From: Solen grandis
Lineage: Eukaryota; Mollusca; Bivalvia; Adapedonta; Solenidae
Assembly (NCBI GenBank): GCA_021229015.1
Contig: CM037780.1
Coordinates: 64,395,354 to 64,459,353 of the forward strand
Direction: 5' to 3'
DNA length: 64,000 bases
In this document: positions 1 to 11,970 of the stretch, in pieces
Position numbering within the stretch: the stretch's first letter is position 1
How the letters are laid out: every line of letters starts with the position of its first letter
The notes under the pieces: model-generated
The model's database searches: none
Seen by the model: only the letters and a program-made list of their open reading frames with translations
Told to the model about the DNA's origin: nothing
Made by a program: the position numbers and the translations under genes

Positions 1-1255
1 TATTGCATCGGGTAATATTGCAGATTGTCTTTGGTATAAATGGATAGAATCTGAAAATAAAAGATGATGGAAATATATGGACCTTACTAGAACACCCAAC
101 GCTCCTTTAGAAGTAACGCTTGAACAAGAGGTAGAGTCCAGTTTGTAATAAACCACTTCAACCAGGATGGAGCCTGTATTAATTTGTGTGTGTGTGGGGG
201 GGGGGGTTGTTGTTGTTGTTGAAGTTGTTGTTGTTTTTCAAATTAAAAACACTATGATAATGATCTCATTAGATTTCTTGGGAGAGAGATTTTTTAAGGT
301 AAAGGGATCCTTCGTACAGTTAGTGAACTAATGAATTGTCCAGATCAAAAGGATTTCCTGATTAACAAAGCTTCATTATGAATTCGGGTTCAGTCTAAGT
401 TAAACACTACACTAACAACACACTGTATTCTCTCCACATTAAAGAAAACCATATCACACACAAACATGCCATCGTAGACGGTCCCATTAAATAAAACCAC
501 ATACTACAAGTATCGTGTCTTTACAGACGACATACTGGATTCACGCGCCATATTATAAATAACATCCATATCATTGTCGCCAACAATTGTTAATTAACCT
601 GACACTTGTCCCACACATTTATTCCAATCACCACAAGCATACCGACCCTTCCCTTGTCACCAAACAAATGGTTAACCCCTTACCATATGAGACATACAAA
701 AGAAAAGACTTGGCCAAAAAGTATGAAATTAAATCAGTCTAGGAGTAAGGATGATCAAGTTTTATACTGTTCCATTCTCATTAATTCTTTTCGAATGTAA
801 AACTTAATGGATGTTTTTTGTTTTTTTCTCAGGGTCAAACAGGATTTAAAATGTGGATGGTAAAGGATAAACACTAATGACAAGTTACAACTGGTGACCA
901 CTTGGCGATGATTCACTCCTTGATTAGTCACCCGACCTGTTCATAAGTGCCCGTGTTGCACAAGTGTCATTCATGGTGCCCCTACTCAATATAACAACTA
1001 CTTCCTTTCGGAAGAAAAGCGACAATCAATTTGACACCACATGACTACGTTAATCATTATCAACTGTTGCTCTCCAACCATCATCAGGATAAAACATAGT
1101 AAAAAAAAAATAAAAATGTTTTAACCCAAAATCAAATATGGCATCCTTTTTAGAAATGACGTTAATATCAATGCAAATATTGTACCATTGATTATGTTGC
1201 TTAAGTGACATTCTTCTGTCCAACACCGGGTCATTCTGCCAATACGTTGAGGACA
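1..1255. other. Gene-free AT-rich stretch
   Basis: No coding exon is recognisable on either strand. It holds a compound simple repeat at 184-237: a GT run, then a G run, then TTG triplets. Confidence 0.6.
184..237. repeat. Compound microsatellite (GT)n-G(n)-(TTG)n
   Basis: Direct reading shows about six GT units, roughly eleven G, then repeated TTG with one interruption. Confidence 0.9.
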
Positions 1256-1484
1256 TTAATCCTTTCCCTCATATATACTCATTTTGACGCACTCAGTAGG
1301 TACCACATAAAGCCTGATCTGCAGAACCTTACCAAATTTAATTACAAAATCCTCATTTCCAGACCACTGCGGAGCAGCGAACAGCATAAAACCAGATCAG
1401 CCTGCGAGTTACTCGCAGGCTGATCTGGTTTTATGCTGTTCGCATAGGTCTTTTCATGGTGTCCTCTATGAGGGAAATGGTTAA
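1256..1484 (+). mobile_element. TTAA-flanked palindromic MITE, copy 1
   Basis: The element is bounded by TTAA at 1256-1259 and 1481-1484. Its inverted ends read about CCTTTCCCTCATA and TATGAGGGAAA. A core hairpin at 1378-1442 has two perfectly complementary 32-nt arms around one unpaired base. No ORF is present, so this is a non-autonomous element. TTAA target duplication is characteristic of piggyBac-type transposases; assignment to that superfamily is inference. Two further copies lie at 9454 and 16505. Confidence 0.85.
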
Positions 1485-2400
1485 ATAAGGATAATAAGGC
1501 TTTTCCTTTATCTATAACCCAAAAGAAAGCTGTTATTTTCTAAATCACAATTTCAGTACAAGTGGTTCCATTAAGAACAGGAGCTGAGAAACACACTGCG
1601 TCGTTTAATATTCAAATTGCTGCGGAACACATTCAACTTACTGGAAAACAAACAATCTCATTTTGGAACAAACTCAATGAATGACATTATCAATAGCACC
1701 TCAACGTCACTGAAAAGTAGAACACCCTATTTTATTTAGATGTCAAATAAAATAACAGCAATTAGTTTGAAAATGTCTCTCTAACCTCATTTTGCTTCAA
1801 AGATTTCAATCTATGAAACTAACAATTTCTGCAGCTTTATTACAGCATAAAGGAAACACGGGAATAGTTAAACAGTTTTTTAAACAAAAATGTTGATTAT
1901 TGTAATTCTCGGAGAGAAATGTATCTTTAAATTTATCCCACAAATTACGTCGACGGGTCATTAAAGGGACAATGTTAATTCACACAGACATGTCACGTTT
2001 ATTACAATAATGTATATATACACCGAATGCAATTAAGAGACATGTAAAACATTGAAAGAAAAAACAAATCAGCCCAGTAATTTTAGTATCATTGGGCACA
2101 TGAATGACATTGGAAAATGTTTAATTAATAACCATTAAACTGAGATGAAACAGCATTTAACGTGATAATATAGACGATTGAAAATTCAGAGCATCATATA
2201 ATGAAAACATCCACCAATGTCCAAAAGGCGTGTAGTAGCTTTCTCTAAATTTTTAATACGCCGGGGTATTGAAATATCACCCAGCATGTAAGCACGCAGT
2301 GCAGTGACTGAAATAACTTCTACAATATCAATACATGAATTACTATCTAGTGACATTCTAAACTAATTAAATATCCAAATAATCTCAAGATGCAGTGCAA

Positions 2401-2500
2401 NNNNNNNNNNNNNNNNNNNNNNNNNNNNNNNNNNNNNNNNNNNNNNNNNNNNNNNNNNNNNNNNNNNNNNNNNNNNNNNNNNNNNNNNNNNNNNNNNNNN
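2401..2500. other. Assembly gap (100 N)
   Basis: Exactly 100 N, the conventional scaffold gap of unknown true size. Translations across it are meaningless. Confidence 0.99.
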
Positions 2501-2648
2501 GCTGATGGTGGGTTATAAAACTAAAACTAGTTATACTTAAAATGACTTTCTTGATCGATGTAGTCACTGAAGGAGATGGGTTTTATTCTAGGGCGATATA
2601 TTCGTCATTTCATATTTGAATAAAAGGCTCCGCCCAGAAATACCCCTC

Positions 2649-2674
2649 CACACACACACACACACACACACACA
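2649..2674. repeat. (CA)13 microsatellite
   Basis: Uninterrupted CA dinucleotides read directly. Confidence 0.95.
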
Positions 2675-4349
2675 TACTTTTGATTACAACATTTGCTTCT
2701 TGTGGCCATGAACTTGAATCAGATGGTCACATTTCAGGACACGGCGATTGATAAAACATTCACACAATATAGATGGATGTTGTTATCAGTTCAAAGTACT
2801 CGACGCTAACCGAAATTTTAAAATCGATGGTTCGAAAAACATAACGTTAGTTTTTCCTGTCGGTCATTCGGTATAAAACGAGTCCCAAAATGAAAATACA
2901 CCCGACAAATTCAATGCTTTACTATAACAGTCATGTCATACCACATCTTAAGTTTGCGATTAGACAATATGACATATAAAACTTTTCCAAGAGTGCAAAC
3001 AGCATTGCTTCCATATACATGTCCAATAGTGTGACCCTTGTGTTTCATGATTGTCAGTTCTCCCACATTAATATCATTGGAATGAAGAATGTCTTCAAAG
3101 CTAAAATTGCGCGAGCATACAGTAAAAACTAGTTACGACACATACAAAGTAATCCTGAAACAAAACAGGGTTCCCTTTGTGACAGGTCTTGTTTATTACT
3201 AAAACAAACTAGCAATACAGGCCTTTGGGAATCCAAGTCTCATAAAGATTCCAATTCAAAAAGCTCCCGGTGAGCAAAGATTACAATGCATCAGGTTTCT
3301 TAATTATGTTCTGGGTTGGTATTATACAATATACGTCATTTTAATTAGCGACTATTGAAGTATCACGTATGAAGTATCTGGAATCAGACAATTTCACCTT
3401 CTGGATCTCGGTCTTATGTTACTTATACAGACGTGTTCACATAAAATCAAGAAGCTAGCTGAAACTGTCGCATTGGCGATAGAAAATGCCCAAGATCGAT
3501 AAATGTCTTTGAATCTGAATGATAGCAATGTTTATTTCATAAATAAATGTGGGATATATAATTGTATCCCCCACGCGCGTGTGTGATATTCTAAATGGAT
3601 ATATATTCAGAAGTATATACATATCTAAATATCGTATATTGAAGTGTTCTATGTTTGCACTATTATATGTTTCTTTTCATTTACTTCTACAAAACAGAAA
3701 CTGGAATAAAACTTGCCCTACACAGAGATAAATCATAATGGAGTTGTTACACCGCCTTAATACAGTATATTTATATGTACTGTTGAGCATCACCCTATAA
3801 TCTGTAAAAACGAATGACTCAAAGGGCATAGAAAGTTCAATCGGACTTTTGATTGCATACTAAGGAAGGTCCGTGTCTAACGTGAGAATGTTTATCTTGT
3901 TGCAGTGTTGTGACTCACACCAGTTTCATAGCGTACACACAAATATAAAGTGTCCCGTGCAGTAAGGAGTGTCTAAATCAGAGCAATTAAAAGGCATGTG
4001 TATGCCTACAAATTACAGGTGCATTCAACTTAAAGTGCATAATTTCCTTCTTAGGTAACGCATGTGTTGTTCTCTTTATCATTTTTTTCGTTCTACTTTA
4101 GTTTAAAATGATTAAATATTGAAATTTGAGAAGCACATCATTTTAAATGTTTTTGTCAACAATTTGGGACTCAAAAATTAGAAATGTGGTAAACTTGTGG
4201 CGGTAGACACCATTAGTGCTTCTATGAAGGTTGAATATGGAAACATATTTTAGAATGGCGATGAAGCCATAATGAACACGTTTGTATAAGCAAGACATGA
4301 CACAATACTTAAATTAAAACAAGATGTTGTGTTATTTGCATGCATGTGT

Positions 4350-4430
4350 TTTACGATCCACCGACAATATTTCAGTCGTCTACGGACTTTAATCTACATA
4401 AGACGTACTGCGACATCACGCTGTAGACAC
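4350..4430 (-). mobile_element. SINE fragment, family B (3' part)
   Basis: The segment begins ccaccgacaatatttcagtc and continues to gcgacatcacgctgtagac. This matches, with divergence, the 3' half of the full-length SINE at 33818-34106. The tRNA-like head is absent. Confidence 0.65.
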
Positions 4431-4475
4431 ATACATGTAATATGAAATCATATCCGGACACTTGACCTTATTTTA

Positions 4476-4690
4476 AGTTGAGAAGGGACATAACTGTGCC
4501 AAAATGAATTGTATGGTTACCTGCCCTTTCGAAGTGGGTTCCTTTTTTTGGGTAGTGAACAAGCAAACCAAGTTGTAAATAAATATGTTTGATGGTTATG
4601 GAGAAATGAATTTGAATGGAAACCTTTACCAAAGTCGACGCAGATGCCGACGCCGACGAGAGGGTCATAACAATAGCTTCACTTTTTTCT
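4476..4690. repeat. Interspersed repeat ending in gatgccgacgccgacgag
   Basis: The stretch runs from agaagggacataactgtgcc to a terminal block with accaaagtcgacgcagatgc followed by ccgacgccgacgagagggtc. I recognise this style of block from dispersed repeats in bivalve genomes. No second copy occurs in this window, so the call rests on prior knowledge. Confidence 0.45.
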
Positions 4691-7600
4691 TTAAAAAGTG
4701 GAGCTTAAAATAAACCAAAAACAAAGAGATATAAACAATCGTAATAGAGTGAACGAGGCATCGAGATATTTGTTTTAATCTGAACTTTTCGTTTGTTTGT
4801 TTTTCTGTTGTTGTTTTTTTTTGTTTTGCCCTGCTTTTCTGTTGGAGTTTCATTAATAACCATGCTGAATCAAGTGTGTAAGCTGATAGTCTTCCGAGGA
4901 CAGGAAGAGAGGGTAATGACACCTTACAATATACGTATTTGAATGCAGAAAATTGACACTAAACCAACCGTACTAGAATCGAAATATACACCATTTACAC
5001 CTGTAACTGTTGTGCGACTCCGTGTATACTGCTAGAAAGATGTTTCAAATTCGATCTCAAAATAAAATCCATAGCTATTGCCCTTGTAATCAAACTTAAG
5101 GTAATCCATCCGCCATCAATTCGTAATCATGGTCCATCAAGTGATCGCGGGGACTTTATAGTTGTAGACTTAGAAAAAAAAACAACTATTCCTCCAAATT
5201 AATGGATGCTTGCATCTGTGCTGAAGTCTTTTTAAGCATTTGAAGGACCATGATTATAATTTGACGATGGGTGGATTCCATTAATGTAGAATTTGAATGT
5301 GTAATAAAAACGGTCTCCTGTAAGGTAAACAAGGAAATGACAAACGTTTTATTGCAAGTGTGTTTATCAAATACTGAATTCATTAACCTTAACTTCACTG
5401 TTTCCTCGAATACTTATGCATAGCCGCTGAAGCTGAAAGATGTGCAGTCATAAATGTCCGCGTAGGAGGAGACCCATAAACTGAGGTTTTATAATTCAAG
5501 ATTTGGGATGGGGTTTGTATCTAGGGGTCAATCAGTACTCAAAAAAGTTTTATCCATTGCACTTTGTTAAGCTTTCTTCTATCATCTATCAATTTCATCA
5601 CCAGAATCAATTTCTCTTCGTTAAAATCTACCACAATCATCATCATTGTTGTCATCGTCTTCTCTTCTTGTGTTTCTGACTCATCACCGTAATCAGCATA
5701 TCTATCTGTATTACCGACCCATCCCCACAATTCATGAGTCTTCCAGACAAATCATACCATTATGTACATGTGTCTAGCATTATATCGTGAAGCTTTGTTA
5801 TGCCTGGGCTCGCATATATGGCATTATCATAAAATTCAGCTCAGTGAAGCAGTCCTTAAAGAATTCAGACATTTCTGAACATGAAGTATCCCATTCAAAT
5901 GTTCTTTGTTGTTGTTGTTTTTGCTGTTGTTGTTGCTGCTGCTTCTACGACTGCTTTTTAGTATAATTGATTATATATGTCTTATAATTAATGATGAGAA
6001 ATGTTTCGTATATGTGTGAGAGTAAATATATCACCCTCAACAAAGGGAATAACCATTGAAAACTCTACCGAATAAAATATTTTACGAATCTGAAATACAG
6101 AAATTGTAACATATTATTAATTGACAAAAGGAATCCTTTTATTATAGTTACAAATCACTGAAGCCATATGCAATATCTCTTATCGCGGGGGACTAAATGG
6201 CTATCTTAAACCTAATTTAGCTCTAATTTGGATCCTTTAAACGTAGTGACCCCTTCTATGATTACAATCAGTGGAGGTACCACATTAACACCTCGAGGAA
6301 AACAGCGCCAGCAAGGACATAACGAGATTAAATATCTCAACTGAAAGAATCGTCAGTCATGAACATGTTATAGATCATTTACGGACAAATAACCAGTCCT
6401 TTGAGGAGCCGGTGGAAAGTTGATTTGGTGCTTACAACTTTCATAATTGTCTCTCCTTTTGACAGAACTGTGTCGCGGCATTGGGAATTATTGGGTGTAC
6501 CGGGTGGCCCGGTTGTCCTTAAAGTGTACATGCATTGTGAGCAGGCATGTGGATGTGGTTTTATACAAATAACTGTGCCCTGGATAACTTTTATTTCACG
6601 TATGAAGAAACAAAAGATTTGACAATTATTTAGGTCCTATTTCCTTTCACATGTGGAAGCTATGTTCATCAATTGATAAATGTGAACTCACACTAGATGG
6701 GAACATAGTAACGTTAGCGATACTGAAAAAGAGGTGGAACTATTGCTAGATAAAAGAAATAAACAAAGGATTTTATCATGGAATTGTTTATCTAAAATAT
6801 CAGTCGTCTTAGATATGTGTAAATTATCATTAGTACAAATACTAAGCTGGGGTCCCACAACTCAAATTGTTATAAAGAAAGCAGTAACTAATATCAACAT
6901 GAACTAAAATTGTCGAACTTTCGAATTCCTGTCCTCCTAATAAAAAAACAACAACAAAAAAACAAAAACAAAAACGTTCTTTGGATGCACTACATCTTCA
7001 AAACATTCAAATTTCAAAGATAGGAAATATTGTCACCGAATCTGCATAAAAACTGAATATATCTTATCATTCGATATACAGTGAAAACCCGAGTCGCATG
7101 CATTCCTGCTTTTATTCACTTTTTTTTGAGAATTAAAACTCAACCTTTTACGTACGAAAATAAACACATTAAGGCATACGACATTTTGATAAACATTAAA
7201 CATGCCCAAAATGCTCGCATCAATCACAGTTTACGTTTCACAGATGTAGATTGGGAAATGTAACTAGGTGGTCGTTGGTAATATCAATACCCTCCTCTGT
7301 ATCGGTTGGCTTGAAAAGAGGACATCTTGCCTTTAAAACAACATGATCATCCAAAAACCAGGTAGATCTCCCAAATATTTCATGTACACCTAAAATCGTC
7401 GAGGTGTGACAGAGAGATATAAACTATTAAGGCATAAGTTCGGTGGTCCACAAGTGAACGCTCGGTTTAGTAAATATGTTAGCAAACATATACATATAAA
7501 AATGTGTAATAGGGAAATGAAAGTGTGTATTAGTCACAGTTTGTGTTATTGGGACAGGTAAAACAGTTCATATTTTACAAGGAGAAGAATAAGCTAGGAT

Positions 7601-8254
7601 CGAATGACACACAATACGTGAGCAGACTGGATTAGCTTTCACATGCAGACTTCTATAGTTTTAAAACAGATTGTATCGCTCGCTTTGTTTATAGTCACAA
7701 TCGACCACAGACGCAAAAAAATTAATCTTAGAAAGAAAGAAAGCATTATCTTCTAAAAGATGTTAAGATACAAATGTGACCACGCCTACTGAGAACAAAA
7801 GCACATCAGCCCTAGTGTAAAAACCTACCGGGACTGTTTAATACTACGATAGCTAAGTCCTTGCATCTTCATGTTTAGAACCTACGGTGGGAAACCTGGT
7901 TTAATTCAGATTTGAAAGAGCATTTTGATATTTTATATGAAAATCGTGTTGTCTGTAGAAGACATCAGTTCTACTAACCCAGCTTAGCGCTAAACAATAA
8001 ACTTAAAATTTTAAACAAGGTACAAACATACCCACCAATCTTTCTTTTTATAAATTATTTAAGAAAATGAGATGACATTAATAGTCACCGTATTGGCTTT
8101 ATGTACTTTGAATGAAATATTTTTCAGGTTAACATTAGTCTTAGGTAAACAAAAATATTGGACGTGTTCCTCCTTTTTTCCCCAAAGGTTGACACGATTC
8201 TAAGAGAATGGTGACCGTGAGACCTATGCAGGTGTTTTCTTAAATAAGACCCTT
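4691..8254. other. Intergenic or intronic stretch
   Basis: No supportable exon. It has short TTG/CAA-type simple repeats near 5910-5945 and 6945-6975. A slightly GC-richer patch at 6400-6560 has no recognisable protein similarity. Confidence 0.5.
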
Positions 8255-8510
8255 GTTTATTGGGTTTAATGTCCTGCCGACAGTATTATAAGCATTTATA
8301 GACTTTGTCTACTTGAGACAGATATAATGAGCCACATTTCAGTATTATGCCACAGACATGGTCTTGGAACTTCCCTTATATGCCGAGCGCCAAAGTATCC
8401 TGACCCAAGGCATACCAGTCTTTGAACTTCCCTTATATGCTGAGCGCCAAATTATCCTGACCCAAGGCATACCAAACTTGGAACTTCCCTTCTATGCTGA
8501 GCGCCAAAGA
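8255..8510 (-). mobile_element. SINE family B copy with internal 57-bp triplication
   Basis: It starts with the 3' signature tgggtttaatgtcctgccga and lacks a clear tRNA head. The segment gaacttcccttatatgc..gagcgccaa begins at 8367, 8424 and 8481, a 57-bp period giving two full units plus a partial third. In the full-length copy at 33818 the corresponding segment occurs once. Confidence 0.75.
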
Positions 8511-9453
8511 ATAGGACATGAATTTAATTAAGATTGTTAAGTTTTAACCATGATTTAATGTTTAGAATGATCCATGATGTGGAGTGACATAGGCTCACTC
8601 TCTGAAGCGCTTGACCGTCTTATATGATTTTTGTATGTCTGTTTTGTTTCCTGAATTGAAATACTATTCTAAGAACACAGGAACAGAATAAAGACAAACA
8701 TATTTCAGTTTTTGTTGTTTTTGTTTTTGTTTTTTGTTTGTTTGTTTTTTTGTTTGTTTTTTTCAAAATGATGTTTGATGCAAAGGTGAGGTGAACAAGT
8801 TTTACGGACAAAAGATGTATCGTCCTTGTATTTCCCGTTGCCATGTATATATTATCGCTTTTTGATAAGTAATAAACAAAATTATAGGAGTGGACATGCA
8901 TTGTAGAATGGATATTTCGATCAATACCATTGATTGTTTCCTTTCCGTTCCGATAATTCCATCATAATGTTGAATGTTTCTCATCGATACTTTTAAGTGC
9001 TATTAAAAGCCTACCTGGAATACCTTTCAATGTGTTATTAATGATTTATTTCAATATCTATATGCCTGCTATATATCATGACTGAAGATACGCTAATCCA
9101 TTAGGTATCTAGTTTGTGTGTGTATATGTGTGTGTTTTCTTTCTGTTTTTGTTGTTCAGTTTTAAAACGGATGCAAATTTTTAAACATATATAACATATT
9201 ACATATATCCGTCTATTATTGCTACGTTGCTTGTGTATTGCTCCATAATCACCAGCGTGTTGTCAGGTTCAAATATCGATATTAGCCAGGCTTCATCAAT
9301 ACTGGAACTAGTAGTCAACAAAGCTTCTGTTGGTGACATAAACCAGGTACATATGCACTTGAAAACAACGGCTGTTGATTAAATCCCCCTTGTTGCTTTT
9401 GTTTGCGAAGGTTTCTGTTGCTGGTTTGAAGTAAACCGTCGCGGCGACACAAT
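8511..9453. other. Intergenic stretch with TTTG-rich run
   Basis: No gene is seen. A T/G simple-sequence stretch occupies about 8708-8765. The reverse-strand ORF across it is low-complexity lysine/threonine sequence, not a protein. Confidence 0.5.
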
Positions 9454-9686
9454 TTAACCCTTTCCCTCATAGAGGACACCATGAAAAGACCTATACGAAC
9501 AGCATAAAACCAGATCAGCCTGCGAGTAACTCGCAGGCTGATCAGGTTTTATGCTGTTCGCTGCTCCTCAGTGGTCTGGAAATGAGGATTTTGTTGGTAA
9601 GGTTTAACTGTGGTTTTCTGCAGATCAGACTTTATATGGTACCTATTGAGTGCGTCAAAATGAGTCTATATGAGGGAAAGGGTTAA
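9454..9686 (-). mobile_element. TTAA-flanked palindromic MITE, copy 2
   Basis: TTAA at 9454-9457 and 9683-9686 flank the same ends as copy 1 (CCCTTTCCCTCATA / TATGAGGGAAAGGG), in the opposite orientation. The core hairpin is at 9496-9560, with one arm carrying a substitution. No ORF. Confidence 0.88.
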
Positions 9687-9789
9687 GTATGAAACATGTC
9701 ATGTTTATTATTAAAATATCAAGCGCATCATGTAACAAGAAAACTGTATATGTTCATGCTAATTGATAAAACATTTGAAGCTTAAATCT

Positions 9790-9930
9790 TGGAGCGACGT
9801 CCAGCTTATAATAGGTGGAAAACGGACCAAAGATCCCAGGCGGGCGAGGATAGAAGCCCCGCCCTTTCGTACACAGCTGAGTGTTGAGATCGGGACTTGA
9901 GCCCACAATGGCGAGAGGTTATGTGCCTTT
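9790..9930 (-). mobile_element. SINE fragment, family A
   Basis: It begins gcgacgtccagcttataata and continues with a ggtgg..gacc..cagg..gagga pattern into a degenerate gggacttgagcccacaatgg, a decayed B box. It is colinear with the full-length copy at 47103-47354. Confidence 0.55.
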
Positions 9931-10554
9931 CGTTTGATGTGTAGAACTGTGTAGTTTTGTCTAAAGCCAAGCTCAATTTGATAATAACACAGTTCTCAAC
10001 TACAACAAGTTACACTAAGCTCCAGCAAAAATATAAATTCTTAAATAAATAAACCACGTTTCACCAACTTCTGTATTTTAGTAAGTATTAAGTAAATGAT
10101 AAAATTGATACGGTTTATTAAAAAGAGAAAATAATTTTGCCAAGGAAAATAGAATAACTCAATTTCTGCTAGCCTCAATGTGTATTTTCTATTAACTTTC
10201 AGGGTATTTTTGTATCTTTTTTTTTTTGGCTTTAAAACTTTATTCAATTCTAAATAAAGAAAAATTGGACTTTGATCCCGACCTGTTTTAAATGACTGTT
10301 TTAGTAAAAATTAGACCAGATCTTTCGCCAAATATGCCAAGATATACGGTTAAGATAGTGCAAGAGTGAATTACTATCATCGTGATTATATCGCGATTAA
10401 GTATCTTTTCCTCTGATCGACTGATATCTTCATATACACAGAAAGGTACACAACTGTAATCTTTTATCTAACACAATATGAAAAAGTTTATCATGATTTG
10501 TTGAAGGTGGAACCAGTCAGGTGGAACGCACGGGTTGTTTTTTCTCCAAATGTT

Positions 10555-10790
10555 TTGTTGCTTGGGCTTTACGACCCACTGACAGATTGTCAGTCATTGG
10601 GAGACCTTGATATCTATGTGAGTCACATTTTCTGAGTAAGTAGTCCTGACACTACCTTAAACCTATGTTTGGTGCGAAATAAGGAGCTTCAAGTATTTTT
10701 TTTACGGTTTTGGCGGCATGTCATAGCTGAAAGTCAGAACCAATCCCGAAGAGGACGCTCTGCCCATTTAGACACCGAGGTCGACTTCTT
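10555..10790 (-). mobile_element. Degenerate SINE, family B type
   Basis: The left part, tttacgacccactgacagat, then cagtcattgggagacc, is a diverged 3' domain. The right part, gaggacgctctgcccattta then gacaccgagg, resembles a decayed tRNA-like head. The internal region is too diverged to align by eye. Confidence 0.5.
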
Positions 10791-11659
10791 GACTTTCTCT
10801 AAGTAAACAACGGATTGAAGATTTCTCAAACACACACTGGGTGCTTAGCAAAAATCGATGCATTTTTGACGACTTAAGTGTCTCAGGAATGGGTTTCCTT
10901 GCCAGACATCACCCAAATTCTTAAATACGATCTAATGATGCCAAAACTCAAGTATCAACTCAAAACCCTGAATTTTTAATTATATGCTTGGAAAATCACG
11001 TTTTTTTTTATTCAGAGGATACTTACTACAGGGTGGGTGGGTGGGGGGGACTTTTTTGACACTTATTTTCTATTTATCGTTTTTCTCAATCATATTTCAT
11101 TAAACATCATCATAATTAAATAATTACGTATTGTATTAATATATCAATGCATTTTCCTCACATTTTGATGACATGAATTTATAGATAGATACAAAATAAA
11201 AACCCCAATTGGAACGCATTTATGTAGGGACAAATCTTGAGGGACAAAATACGAATTTTATGTGAATTTTGATTTATTTAAAACTGCCTTGATTGTTTGA
11301 ACATTGACATCACTGTACATTAATCATATTGCATCAAGCATTCGTTTTTTTAACCTTCACTCGTCTCCGCCTCTTTTTCTTTCATCTTAAACAAACAAAA
11401 CAAGATGTTTTCGGAAAGATCATAACACATAGAACTTTTTACATGATATGCTTCCTTTCACAGTGGTGGTGTTTTTGTTGTTGACACATGTTTTTGTTGA
11501 TCTTTTTGTTATTGCTGTTGTTAATGCGTTGTTTGCCAATTTGACTGCTGATTTGACCAATATTTTCAACCGGCTTGATGAGTAATGTAAGAAATCTTTC
11601 ACAAACATACATTGACATACACCTTGACATTGCCATCACGATGACGGACAGTTACTTAC

Positions 11660-11970
11660 CTCATAAGTGCCAGGATGATCCTGAAGGCTCCATTAATCCT
11701 CATGGCCTTGTGGAGCCCAGTCTCCCCGAGGTTGTCTTGGGCATCGATGTCTATGTCCTTACACACGAGCATGTAGACCCCGGACACAGTCTGACCCGTG
11801 ATAAACCGGTCCCCGTGCTCCACGATCAGATGAAGCAGGGTACCCCCGGTCTGCTCATCTCGGATGTTGGGGTCCTTGCCCGTTTTCAGATAGTCCATCA
11901 AAGCCTTCAGGATGGACTCAGTGGTCCCCGTCTGGATGATCTTGAACAGCTTGAGTTTCCGGAGACTCAT
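11660..11970 (-). CDS. Ankyrin-repeat protein, probable first coding exon
   Basis: The reverse strand reads from ATG at 11970 (A at -3) for 103 codons plus two bases, to a consensus AG|GTAAGT donor at 11660/11659, so the exon ends in phase 2. The peptide begins MSLRKLKLFKIIQ. It has ankyrin-type blocks: a helix pair ILKALMDYLKTGKDPNIRD, then GGTLLHLIVEHGD, then DIDAQDNLGETGLHKAMRIN. TLLH and TGLH stand in for the repeat's TPLH. Ankyrin repeats are protein-binding scaffolds, so partner and cell role cannot be read from one exon. GC at third positions is high compared with the surrounding AT-rich DNA, which supports coding. Later exons should lie at lower coordinates on this strand or beyond the window; I did not find one I trust. 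The plus-strand frame across the same bases (11575-11985) is a shadow. Confidence 0.75.

Larger units (their letters stand above)
1485..4349. other. Intergenic or intronic stretch
   Basis: No exon is supportable. It contains the 100-N gap and a CA microsatellite at 2649-2674. The rest is AT-rich and without recognisable domains in any frame. Confidence 0.5.
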
